From contig JANQAE010000001.1 of NCBI GenBank assembly GCA_024707225.1, forward strand, positions 744,001 to 808,000: a DNA stretch of 64,000 nucleotides. The letters run 5' to 3'. The position numbers were made by a program, and so were the translations under genes. The stretch is from Dokdonella sp. Lineage in GTDB: Bacteria > Pseudomonadota > Gammaproteobacteria > Xanthomonadales > Rhodanobacteraceae. Shown here piece after piece: positions 51,313 to 59,488 of this stretch (positions within the stretch are counted from its first letter, which is position 1; every line of letters starts with the position of its first letter). The notes beneath the pieces are model-generated. The model was not told the DNA's origin. It was given only the letters and a program-made list of their open reading frames with translations, and made no database searches.

Positions 51313-52049
51313 ATGATCGATGCGCAAGTCCACCCGATGCCCGACGGTGCGGTCCTCTACGATGCCGCCCTCGGTGCAGTACCGCAGGCCGCCTGGTTCG
51401 AACCGGCGGTCGCCGCCGCGCCGCCGCACGGCGGCCGCGGCCGCGTCGCGCTCGTCGATACACCGGCCGGCCGCGGCGTGCTGCGGCACTATCGGCGCGG
51501 CGGACTGATCGCGCGCCTCAGCGCCGACCGCTATCTGTGGCTGGGCCTGGAACGCACGCGTGCGTTTCGCGAGTTCCGTCTGCTCGCGCGGCTGCGCCAA
51601 GCCGGGCTGCCGGTGCCGGCGCCGCTGGCCGCGCGCGTGCAGCGCGACGGCCTGCGCTACCGCGCCGACCTCGTGACCGGCCTGATCGCCGATGCGCGGA
51701 CGCTGGCCGAGTGCGTCGGCGATGGCGAGGCCGGCGAGGATCTGGCGGCGCGCACCGGGCAGGCGATCGCGCGCCTGCACGACAGCGGCTGCTGGCATGC
51801 CGATCTGAACGCGCACAACATCCTGGTCGATGCGACCGGCACCGTCTGGCTGATCGACTTCGACCGCGGCCGCCTGCGCACGCCGGCGCTCGGCTGGCAG
51901 CAGCAGAACCTGGCGCGGCTGCGTCGCTCGCTCGAGAAGATCGGTGCGCGGCGCCGTCTGGCCGCGTTCGAGGCGCGGTTCTGGCATCCGCTGCTGGCGG
52001 CCTATCACGCCGCCCTGTCGAACCTGGCCGCGGCACGGGGGCACGATGA
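51313..52049 (+). CDS. kdkA: 3-deoxy-D-manno-octulosonic acid kinase (frame broken at the end)
   Basis: About 245 residues of a KdkA-type Kdo kinase: GRGRVALVDTPAGRGVLRHYRRGG (ATP site), LGLERTRAFREFRLLARL, and the catalytic HADLNAHNILVDATG with LIDFDRGRLR. It phosphorylates Kdo of the LPS inner core. As written the frame has no stop and runs on into moaA. Adding one G to the G5 run at 52037-52041 gives AARGAR then TGA, overlapping the next ATG (ATGA), so a base-call error is likely. It is divergent from the heptosyltransferase. Confidence 0.88.
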
Positions 52050-52810
52050 CGCTGGCCCTGCGCTTTCTCGGCGTCGGCAGTGCGCAGGCGGTCGAACTCG
52101 GGTCGGCGGCCGCGGTGCTCGAGCGCGACGGGCAGCCGCTGCTGCTGATCGACTGCGGTCCCGAGGCGCTGACCGCGTATCTGGACCGCTACGGCGCGCT
52201 GCCGCCGGCGATCTACATCACGCATGCGCACATGGACCACGTCGGTGGCCTGGAGCGGGCGTTCTATCGCAGCTACTTCGACGATGCCGCACGCGGCCGC
52301 GTGCGCATCTACACGCACGCGGCGCTGGTGCCGGTGCTGCAGTCCCGCGTGGCCGACTATCCGGAAGTGATCGCCGAAGGCGGCGCCAACTTCTGGGACG
52401 GCTTCCATCTGATCCCGCTGTCGCGCGGCTTCTGGCACGAGGGACTGCGTTTCGAGGTCTTCGCAACCCGCCATCACGCGCCCGATACCTCCTTCGGCAT
52501 CGCGCTGCGCGCGAGCTTCGTCTGGACCGGCGATACGCGGCCGATCCCGGAAATGCTCGCGCGCTACGCGGCGGCCGGCGAGATCGTCGCGCACGACTGC
52601 GGCGTGGTCGGCAACCCGTCGCACACGGGTCTGGACGATCTGGCGCGCGAGTATGCGCCGGACCTGCGCGAGCGCCTGGTGCTGTACCACTACGGCAGCG
52701 AGGCCGATGCCGCGGTGCTGGCGGCGGCCGGCTATCATGTGGCCCGCCGCGGCGAGGTGCTCGCGCTCCGGGATCCGGATCCGGCGGCGATCGTGGGAGC
52801 ATGCCGATGA
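52046..52810 (+). CDS. metallo-beta-lactamase-fold hydrolase
   Basis: A 254-residue RNase Z-like MBL-fold protein: FLGVGSAQAVELGSAA at the start, LLIDCGPEA, and the zinc motif ITHAHMDHVGG (HxHxDH) with further ligands in RHHAPDTSFG, TGDTRP and LYHYGS. The substrate is unknown; nuclease or phosphodiesterase activity is possible. Its stop overlaps the moaA start (ATGA), so it is coupled to the moa genes, and its start overlaps the kdkA end. Confidence 0.85.
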   Translation: MTLALRFLGVGSAQAVELGSAAAVLERDGQPLLLIDCGPEALTAYLDRYGALPPAIYITHAHMDHVGGLERAFYRSYFDDAARGRVRIYTHAALVPVLQSRVADYPEVIAEGGANFWDGFHLIPLSRGFWHEGLRFEVFATRHHAPDTSFGIALRASFVWTGDTRPIPEMLARYAAAGEIVAHDCGVVGNPSHTGLDDLAREYAPDLRERLVLYHYGSEADAAVLAAAGYHVARRGEVLALRDPDPAAIVGACR

Positions 52811-53847
52811 GCCGTCCGATACCGTTTCAGCTCGACACGGGGCCGCGCGACCGCCGCGACCGGCCGTTGCGCGACCTGCGCATCTCGGTGCTGGATCGCT
52901 GCAACTTCCGCTGCCCGTACTGCATGCCGGAGGAGGACTATCCGCGCGACCACCGTTTTCTCGGCAAGGCCGAGCGCCTGCGCTTCGAGGAGATCACGCG
53001 GCTGGCCGGACTGTTCGCAGGCCTGGGTGTGCGCAAGCTGCGGCTGACCGGCGGCGAGCCGCTGCTGCGGCGCGATCTGCCGGCGCTGGTCGGCATGCTG
53101 AGCGCAATTCCCGGCATCGAGGACGTGGCGCTGACCACCAACGGCAGCCTGCTGGCCGCGCGCGTGGAGGCGCTGCGCGAGGCCGGCCTCGGCCGCATCA
53201 CGCTCAGCCTCGACACGATCGACCCCGACACGTTCCGCACGATGTCGGGCGGGCAGGGCGATCTGGCGGTCGTGCTCGACGCCATTCGCGCCGCCGAGCG
53301 CGCCGGCTACACGCAGATGAAGATCAACTGCGTGGTCATGCGCGGCGTCAACGACCATCAGGTACCGGCGCTGGTCGAGCATTTTCGCGGCAGCGGTCAT
53401 GTCGTGCGCTTCATCGAGTACATGGACGTGGGCACCTGCAACGGCTGGAAGCTCGACCGTGTCGTGCCGAGTGCCGAGCTGCGCCGGCGCATCGCCGAGC
53501 GCTGGCCGCTGGTCGCGCTGCCGGCCCATTACAGCGGCGAGGTCGCCTCGCGTTATCGGTTCGCCGACGGCGTCGGCGAGATCGGCTTCATCAGTTCGGT
53601 CAGCGAGCCGTTCTGCGGCGACTGCTCGCGCGCGCGGCTGTCGGCCGACGGCCGGCTCTACACCTGCCTGTTCGGCCGCAGCGGCCACGACCTGCGCGGC
53701 GCCCTGCGTGCCGGCGCCGACGACGCCACCTTGTCCGGTCTGATCCGCGCGGTCTGGCAGGCACGCGGCGATCGCTACAGCGAACTGCGCGGCATCGAGA
53801 CCGTTCGCAGCCGCGAGCGCGTCGAGATGTACGAGATCGGAGGCTGA
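52807..53847 (+). CDS. moaA: GTP 3',8-cyclase MoaA
   Basis: A 346-residue radical SAM enzyme for molybdenum cofactor synthesis, converting GTP to 3',8-cH2GTP. The SAM cluster cysteines are C32, C36 and C39 in DRCNFRCPYCMPEED; the C-terminal cluster uses FCGDCSRARLSADGRLYTCLF. LRLTGGEPLLRRDL and SLDTIDPDTFRTM are also present. The C-terminal GG needed for the second step is present (YEIGG end). ATG 52807 is preferred over ATG 52801 because GGGAG at 52795-52799 is better spaced. Confidence 0.96.
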   Translation: MSRPIPFQLDTGPRDRRDRPLRDLRISVLDRCNFRCPYCMPEEDYPRDHRFLGKAERLRFEEITRLAGLFAGLGVRKLRLTGGEPLLRRDLPALVGMLSAIPGIEDVALTTNGSLLAARVEALREAGLGRITLSLDTIDPDTFRTMSGGQGDLAVVLDAIRAAERAGYTQMKINCVVMRGVNDHQVPALVEHFRGSGHVVRFIEYMDVGTCNGWKLDRVVPSAELRRRIAERWPLVALPAHYSGEVASRYRFADGVGEIGFISSVSEPFCGDCSRARLSADGRLYTCLFGRSGHDLRGALRAGADDATLSGLIRAVWQARGDRYSELRGIETVRSRERVEMYEIGG

Positions 53848-53853
53848 CGTCCG

Positions 53854-54339
53854 ATGAGCGGCCTGACTCACGTCGATGCCGACGGTCGCCCGACGATGGT
53901 CGACGTCGGCGACAAGCCCACGACGCGTCGGACCGCGGTGGCCGAAGCGCGCGTGCAGTTTCCGCCCGAGGTCGCCGCTCAGCTGCGCGAGTCCGGCCTG
54001 CGCTCGGCGAAAGGACCGATCGTCGATACCGCGATCATCGCCGGCACGATGGCGGTCAAGCGGACGCACGACCTGATCCCGTTCTGCCATCCGCTGCCGG
54101 TCGAGCGCTGCCGCATCAGCGCGCAGTTCGGTGAGAGCGACGTCCTGGTGATCCGCTGCGAGGTCGCGGTCGTCCACAAGACCGGCGTCGAGATGGAGGC
54201 GCTGACCGGCGCCAGCGTCGCGGCGTTGACCGTCTACGACATGTGCAAGGCGCTCAGCCACGCGATCCGCATCGACGGCATCCGCCTGATCGAGAAGACC
54301 GGCGGCAAGCGCGATTTCGAGGAGGCTTCCTGGAGGTGA
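53854..54339 (+). CDS. moaC: cyclic pyranopterin monophosphate synthase MoaC
   Basis: A 161-residue MoaC turning 3',8-cH2GTP into cPMP. Conserved stretches are [38 protein letters not shown], and [24 protein letters not shown] with the catalytic Lys and His region. The length is normal. It is followed by moaD with a GTGA overlap. Confidence 0.96.
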   Translation: MSGLTHVDADGRPTMVDVGDKPTTRRTAVAEARVQFPPEVAAQLRESGLRSAKGPIVDTAIIAGTMAVKRTHDLIPFCHPLPVERCRISAQFGESDVLVIRCEVAVVHKTGVEMEALTGASVAALTVYDMCKALSHAIRIDGIRLIEKTGGKRDFEEASWR

Positions 54340-54575
54340 GGTACCGGCTGCTGTATTTCGCGAGCCTGGCCGATGCGGCCGGGCGCACCGAGGAGACCGT
54401 CGTCAGCGATGCCGGCGATCCGCAGGCGCTGTATGCGCAGTTGCGCGAGCGGTACGGCTTCCGGTTCGACGCGGCTCGGCTGCGCGTCGCCGTCAACGGT
54501 GCACTCGCCGACTGGCGCCAGTCACTGAGCGACGACGACGAAGTGGTGTTCCTGCCGCCGGTGTCGGGCGGATGA
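54336..54575 (+). CDS. moaD: molybdopterin synthase sulfur carrier MoaD
   Basis: A 79-residue ubiquitin-like MoaD starting at GTG 54336. It ends in FLPPVSGG, the C-terminal Gly-Gly that is thiocarboxylated. [18 protein letters not shown] and [20 protein letters not shown] are typical. Overlaps moaC (GTGA) and moaE (ATGA). Confidence 0.92.
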   Translation: MRYRLLYFASLADAAGRTEETVVSDAGDPQALYAQLRERYGFRFDAARLRVAVNGALADWRQSLSDDDEVVFLPPVSGG

Positions 54576-55032
54576 GCGCGTTCGCGCTGGCCGACCGGCC
54601 GATCGACCCCGCGACCGAGCGCCGGCATCTGGATCACCCGGCCGCCGGCGCCTGTGCGAGCTTCGAGGGCTGGGTGCGCGATCACAACGAGGGACGCCCG
54701 GTGCTGCGCCTGGATTATCAGGCCTATGCCGCGCTCGCCGAACGCGAAGGCGAGGCGATCCTGGCCGAAGCACTGATGCGATTTCCGATCCGCGCAGCAC
54801 GCTGTCTGCATCGCGTGGGCCGGCTCGAGATCGGTGACCTCGCGGTATGGGTCGGTGTCAGCGCGGACCACCGCGCAGCGCGTTCGATGCCTGCCGCTGG
54901 ATCATCGACGAGATCAAACAGCGCGTGCCGATCTGGAAGAACGAGCACTATGCCGACGGCGAGTCCGGCTGGCTGCATCCGGACGGCACGGCGGCGTCAC
55001 CGGATCGCGCGAGCGGCACCACGCAGGGCTGA
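54572..55032 (+). CDS. moaE: molybdopterin synthase catalytic subunit MoaE (frame broken)
   Basis: About 153 residues of MoaE, the large subunit that inserts dithiolene sulfur into cPMP. One frame gives FEGWVRDHNEGRPVLRLDYQAY, LMRFPIRAARCLHRVGRLEIGD and VGVSADHR. Another continues FDACRWIIDEIKQRVPIWKNE with the catalytic Lys residues (IKQRVPIWKNEHY). One base is missing in about 54872-54880; with it the read becomes HRAAAFDACRW, as expected. No moaB or mogA is present in this unit. Confidence 0.9.
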
Positions 55033-55145
55033 ACGCCTAGACTCACTGGTTTCACGCTGGCGTAGAACCGCACAACACCGACCATCGCGTCGCGCTGACG
55101 CCGCCCGGCACGCCCAGCGCGCCGGGTCGGCAGAGACGTGAGCAA

Positions 55146-55697
55146 TCAACCGGTGGCCGGGATCACGCCGCAGGCGATGCGCGCGCCGGAGTTGCCGGCC
55201 GGCTGGCTGGCATAGTCGTCGGGCGACTCGTGCACGACGACGGCCTTGCCGAGTACGTCGTTCTGACCGCCGATCGAAACGCCCTCGACGATCACGTCGA
55301 CGCTGGCGACACCACTGCCGTCGGCGACCAGATTGCGGATGTCTCCGGCGTGATGCGCGCCGCCACCCGGATTGCCGTGGGGCGTGCTCGCCGGATTGAA
55401 GTGGCCGCCTGCGCTGCTGGCGTCCGGCGCACTGCAATCGCCCTTCTCGTGGATGTGGAAGCCGTGCTCGGAACCCGGCGTCAGGCCCTCGACCTTGCCG
55501 GTGATGCGCACGCCGGTACCGGCCGAGGCCAGCGTGAGATCGCCGTGGACAGTGCGGCCTTGGGTCGGCGCCAGACTGACCTTGACGGTCCTGCTCGCCG
55601 CGCCCGATGCGGCCTTGTTGGAATCGTCGGCCGACGAACACCCGATCATGAGCGCTGCGGCGGCCAGGGCCGTGATGTGTAGGGCTGTCGTACGCAT
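55146..55697 (-). CDS. sodC: Cu/Zn superoxide dismutase lipoprotein
   Basis: A 183-residue periplasmic SodC. It has a lipobox MIGC (Cys20). The copper and zinc ligands are visible in HGFHIHEKGDC, GGHFNP, GAHHAGD and VVVHE; a disulfide is likely between the Cys in GDC and that in IACGVI. It converts superoxide to peroxide outside the inner membrane. No partner gene is adjacent. Confidence 0.94.
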   Translation of the reverse strand: MRTTALHITALAAAALMIGCSSADDSNKAASGAASRTVKVSLAPTQGRTVHGDLTLASAGTGVRITGKVEGLTPGSEHGFHIHEKGDCSAPDASSAGGHFNPASTPHGNPGGGAHHAGDIRNLVADGSGVASVDVIVEGVSIGGQNDVLGKAVVVHESPDDYASQPAGNSGARIACGVIPATG

Positions 55698-55930
55698 GAC
55701 TTACCTCGTCGCGGAAAACTGTCGCGCAGTGTGCCTGATTCGGAGGTACCTGCGCTGAACCCATGAAGCCTGCAATCCATGAAGTTTGGATCGACGTCTG
55801 ACAAGCGCGGACGCGCTCCGCTCAGGTTGCTGGCGGCCAGCCCAATGCCCTCGCGCAGGAGCTGCCTCATTCAGCGCCGGTGTCCGGTGATCGTGTTTAC
55901 CTGGCCCTCCACCCGCATCGGAGATCACGC

Positions 55931-56227
55931 ATGAACATCCGTTCGCTCCTGTTCGCTTCGGTCATGCTGGCGGTCGCACCGCTGGCCTGGGCGCACGGCT
56001 CCGCCGACGACGCCAAGCAGAAGGAAAAGGCCAAGCAGGATCCCTATGCGGTCCAGGGCTCGGGGCCGCACAAGTTCGCGGAACTCAAAGGTCACGAGAA
56101 GGGGTATCTGACGCTCGAGGACGTCGAGCCGAACAGCTGGCTGGCCGGCAACTTCGCGCGCTGCGACGAGAACAAGGACGGTCGTCTGGTCGAGGCCGAA
56201 TACGACGCGTGTCAGCCGATGCGATGA
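55931..56227 (+). CDS. small exported EF-hand-like protein
   Basis: A 98-residue exported protein (signal SLLFASVMLAVAPLAWA). The C-terminal stretch FARCDENKDGRLVEAEYDAC matches an EF-hand loop (D-x-N-x-D-G-x-L-x-x-x-E) flanked by two cysteines that could lock it. A Lys-rich segment lies before it. Probably a periplasmic Ca2+-binding protein of unknown role. GGAG precedes ATG 55931. Confidence 0.75.
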   Translation: MNIRSLLFASVMLAVAPLAWAHGSADDAKQKEKAKQDPYAVQGSGPHKFAELKGHEKGYLTLEDVEPNSWLAGNFARCDENKDGRLVEAEYDACQPMR

Positions 56228-56281
56228 GCGCACTCGGGGAGGCGGTGCCGGGCCGAAGGCTACGGCACCGTCCGCGATCGC

Positions 56282-56599
56282 TCAGGCACGCCGCAGATTG
56301 CGTGCCATCTCCAGCCATTCCGCTCCCGATACGATCCGCATGTCGGTGCGGAGCACGTCCGCGGTGAGACGTTCCAACGCGCACAGTACGATGTGCGCAT
56401 TGCGAATCGCAGCCTGTTCACCGGCTGCCCCGTCAACTGCGAGTTCGTACCATGCATACCCGCGCGGCGACTGCCGGCAGGCCGTGAGCTGGAACCGGGG
56501 TCCCTCCTTGGGACACAGGCCAGCCAGATTGCTGACCGCAGCGTCGACTTCGACGATGGCCATGAAGCGCCACAACGGCGCGGGCGTGGGAATGTTCAT
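56282..56599 (-). CDS. hypothetical protein
   Basis: A 105-residue protein with no family I recognise. The frame is open further upstream, but ATG 56599 has CGGAG six bases before it. It lacks a signal peptide. The sequence (MAIVEVDAAVSNLAGLCPKEG, RGYAWYELAVDG, ALERLTADVLRTDMRIV) looks like a small alpha/beta domain. Codon pattern is a little less GC-extreme than the core genes. Confidence that it is real is moderate. Confidence 0.5.
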   Translation of the reverse strand: MNIPTPAPLWRFMAIVEVDAAVSNLAGLCPKEGPRFQLTACRQSPRGYAWYELAVDGAAGEQAAIRNAHIVLCALERLTADVLRTDMRIVSGAEWLEMARNLRRA

Positions 56600-57562
56600 G
56601 CCGAACTCCGACTGATCGATGGCGCAGCGAACTTGCGCGGCCAAGATCACGGTCCCGAATCTCGCGGAGCCGGGCGGCGCGCGGCGTCTCGTCAGCATGC
56701 TCCGGCGATGTTTAAATTAACGTTACTGTTGGACGGGGCATTTTCGAGTTCGCGGCCGGGCTCACGAAATTCGGCAGTGTTTGCGGGCGTCTGAGTCGGG
56801 CTCGAGGCGGGACGGGCGCAGAAGTGGATCGGCCGGCGCCCGGCCAATGCAACTCGTCCAACCGCCCCGATGGCGGGCTGTCCGGTTGCATGCCGCCGCT
56901 GGCCGCACGTCGTTCAAGCGCTGCGGCCTGAGTCCATGCAAAGATGGTCGGGGCTGCAGAGAAGCTGACGTCTCGAATCAAAGGGCTGGGCGGCACTGAC
57001 GTCGTTCAGGAAGATCGACCTGACTCCGAGCGCCTCGAGCCGTTCAGCTGATCCTCCGGTGGGTGCGGATCGGCTGCGGCACCGTCGAGTGCCGCTCGCG
57101 ACGGCTGCACGCGGATTGGCGGCTCGGGGCGCTTTGAAAGGTGCTAGAGTCGATTCACGACACCGGCATGCACGCCTCGCAGCGATGATGCGAATCCAGC
57201 TCATCGCTGCATCCCGTGCGGGACGTGGTGTCGACGCCTGCATCGCCCGCCGTGCCGTTCTCGTCGGTTTTGAAGGTTACGTTCCGTCGTTGGGGGCCCG
57301 GCTTGTTCGAGGGTCGAGCCGGTTCGGACCGCTTTCATGGCAGGCCATCCCGTTCCCGAATGGACTCAATTGCGATGGCCCGATATCGATCGAGAACGAC
57401 CTGTCGGTACCCGCCGTATGGTGTCCGTGAGGTGGCGATGTCGGGACCTCATTCGAACGACCAGGTCTCTCGCACGCTGCTGCGCGACGAAGTAGTCGCG
57501 AGCGCATGGCGCCATTGCCCGACGTAGCGAGAGCCTTCACAGCCGCTGTGGAAACATAAGCA
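56600..57562. other. long region without a clear gene, upstream of the KaiC operon
   Basis: About 960 bp. Several open frames of 70-140 codons cross it on both strands, but none has a good start, family match or codon pattern. It contains an AT-rich patch near 56710-56727 with the palindrome TAACGTTA (56718-56725), which may be a promoter or operator for the minus-strand hypothetical gene. The promoter of the KaiC operon should also lie here. It could be a degraded gene. Confidence 0.5.
57538..57550. promoter_or_regulatory. 6-1-6 palindrome at the start of the KaiC operon
   Basis: CACAGCCGCTGTG, a perfect 6-1-6 inverted repeat ending 12 bp before ATG 57563 and touching the presumed ribosome site (GGAA). 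It could be an operator or an RNA hairpin limiting translation. Seen by symmetry only. Confidence 0.45.
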
Positions 57563-57991
57563 ATGGACGCCCACTCCAACAGCATCGCGTCTGTTCTGAC
57601 CCAGCTGAAGAAGGACAGCGCGGACGCCGTGCGGGTGGCGGTCGTGGTCGTCGAGAAGATGCAGGCGATCCATGCTGCATTGGCGCCGGTCATCGGCGAC
57701 CGGGGCGTGTCGGCCTTGTACAGGCGCAGCCTGTTCCTGATGGGACGTGAGGCCGCATGGGCACAGTCGCTCTATGCCCAAGGCGAAATCGCCGGCGACT
57801 ACACGTCACTGCGGTCGGCGATATCCGGACAAACCGACGCCGAAGCGCTCAGCAGCGCCGAGGCGATCTTCTCGAACATCTTCGACGTGCTGGTGGACCT
57901 CATCGGCACGGCGCTCACGGAGCGCCTGCTTCAACCGATATACCACACTCCGCCAGCGGGCACGCCGTCCAGGAAAATCAGTCATGACTGA
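57563..57991 (+). CDS. small helical protein, first gene of the KaiC operon
   Basis: A 142-residue, mostly helical cytosolic protein with no known domain that I can name. It has stretches ADAVRVAVVVVEKMQAIHAAL, VSALYRRSLFLMGREAAWAQ and FDVLVDLIGTALTERLLQPIY; similar small proteins are, from memory, seen next to KaiC-like genes in proteobacteria. Its 3' end overlaps the kaiC-like ATG by 8 bases, so the two are translated together and the product may bind the KaiC hexamer. No KaiB thioredoxin-like sequence is present in the window. Confidence 0.75.
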   Translation: MDAHSNSIASVLTQLKKDSADAVRVAVVVVEKMQAIHAALAPVIGDRGVSALYRRSLFLMGREAAWAQSLYAQGEIAGDYTSLRSAISGQTDAEALSSAEAIFSNIFDVLVDLIGTALTERLLQPIYHTPPAGTPSRKISHD

Positions 57992-59465
57992 CAAAGCGAC
58001 CATCAAACGCCTGAAGACCGGCATCCCGGGACTCAACGAAATCCTGGGCGGCGGGCTTCCGGAGTTCTCGTTCAACATCATTGCCGGGCCGCCCGGCAGC
58101 GGTAAGACCACGTTGGCGCATCAGATGATGTTTTCGCTCGCCAGCGCCGACAGGCCGGCGATCTTCTTCACCGTACTGGGCGAGCCGCCTCTGAAAATGC
58201 TGCGGTATCAGCAGCAGTTCGATTTCTTCGACGAGCGGGCGATCGGCCGATCGATTCATTTCATCAGCCTTTCGGAGGACATGCAGTCCGGTGATCTGCG
58301 CAGGGTGCTGGCCCGCATCGTCGCGGCGGTCGAAACCCATCAGCCTGCGTTCGTGTTCGTCGACTCGTTCCGCTCGGTCGTCATCGCCACCCGGACGAGC
58401 GATCAGGTGTCGATGGGATTGCAGCAGTTCGTTCAGGAGCTGGGCATGCTGATGACCAGTTGGCAGGCCACGACGTTCCTGATCGGCGAATACTTCAGCG
58501 AGAACGATCCGAATCCGGTGTTCACGGTCAGTGACGGACTGATCTGGCTGCGGCAAAGCCTGGATCGCAATTCCATCGTCCGGAAGATGGAGATCATCAA
58601 GATGCGCGGCCAGGCCTCGTTGCCTGGTCAGCATACGTTCCGCATCAGCAGCGCCGGCATGCAGGTCTTTCCACCGGCGCAGGTGGCCGCGATGGGAGTG
58701 GAAGATCCGTTTCCGGCGCCGACCGGGCCACCGCTGAGCATGGGCGTGGCAGGGTTGGACGACATGATGGGAGGAGGGTTGCCGCGTGGCTACTCGCTCC
58801 TCGTGGCAGGTCCGTCCGGTTCCGGCAAGAGCATCCTGGCCGCGCAGTTCGTCGCCGAAGGAGCCCGGTGCGGCGAGAAATCGGTGATCGCGTCGTTCGA
58901 ACAGAGTCCGAAGTTGTCGCGCGGCCCCCTGATCTCCAGCCTGATCAGCCGGGGCGACGTCGGTCTGATCCGCGCCCAGCAGTCCGATCTCTCGGTCGAC
59001 GAGGTAACCACGCTGCTGCTGACCGAGATCCGACGCCTCAAAGCAACCCGGGTCGTTCTCGACTCGCTGTCGGGCTTCGAGTTGATGCTCGCACCGACGT
59101 TCAGCGACAACTATCGACAATCGCTGTGTCGGATGGTCAGCGCCGTGGTAAGCACGGGTGTGTCGCTGCTGTTGACCTCGGAACTCGAGGATCGCTACAC
59201 CGACCTGAGGTTCAGTCCGTACGGCGCCGCATTCCTCACCGATGCGATCATCGTGCAGCGATACGTGGAGGTCGAAAGCCGTCTGTTGCGCGTGATAGCG
59301 GTCGTCAAGGTGCGCGCAACCGCGCATTCCAACGAACTGCGGCAGTTCGAGATCGACGACGATGGAATCAAGATCGGCCAGATGATGCCGCGTTACCGCG
59401 GCCTGCTCGGCGGCAGGCCCGAACGAAACGACGGTTACGACACCGGTGACGAACGCAGGGATTGA
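57984..59465 (+). CDS. KaiC-like double-domain ATPase
   Basis: A 493-residue RecA-fold ATPase with two KaiC domains. CI: TGIPGLNEILGGGLPE and Walker A GPPGSGKT (residues 35-42). CII: VAGLDDMMGGGLPRG and Walker A GPSGSGKS (residues 276-283). By eye, the clock phosphosites Ser431/Thr432 of cyanobacterial KaiC fall on Ala and Phe in YGAAFLTDAIIVQRYVE. The CI Glu pair seems absent (FTVLGEPP), while CII keeps one Glu (SFEQSP). It may act as an ATP-dependent signalling platform rather than an oscillator. It overlaps the small helical gene and abuts the GGDEF-kinase gene. Confidence 0.92.
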   Translation: MTDKATIKRLKTGIPGLNEILGGGLPEFSFNIIAGPPGSGKTTLAHQMMFSLASADRPAIFFTVLGEPPLKMLRYQQQFDFFDERAIGRSIHFISLSEDMQSGDLRRVLARIVAAVETHQPAFVFVDSFRSVVIATRTSDQVSMGLQQFVQELGMLMTSWQATTFLIGEYFSENDPNPVFTVSDGLIWLRQSLDRNSIVRKMEIIKMRGQASLPGQHTFRISSAGMQVFPPAQVAAMGVEDPFPAPTGPPLSMGVAGLDDMMGGGLPRGYSLLVAGPSGSGKSILAAQFVAEGARCGEKSVIASFEQSPKLSRGPLISSLISRGDVGLIRAQQSDLSVDEVTTLLLTEIRRLKATRVVLDSLSGFELMLAPTFSDNYRQSLCRMVSAVVSTGVSLLLTSELEDRYTDLRFSPYGAAFLTDAIIVQRYVEVESRLLRVIAVVKVRATAHSNELRQFEIDDDGIKIGQMMPRYRGLLGGRPERNDGYDTGDERRD

Positions 59466-59488
59466 TGTGCTTCCGAAGCGAGGGCGTC

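Noticed and set aside
57059-57430. 123-codon open frame upstream of the KaiC operon
   Set aside because: No good start or family match, and the codon pattern is not like neighbouring genes.
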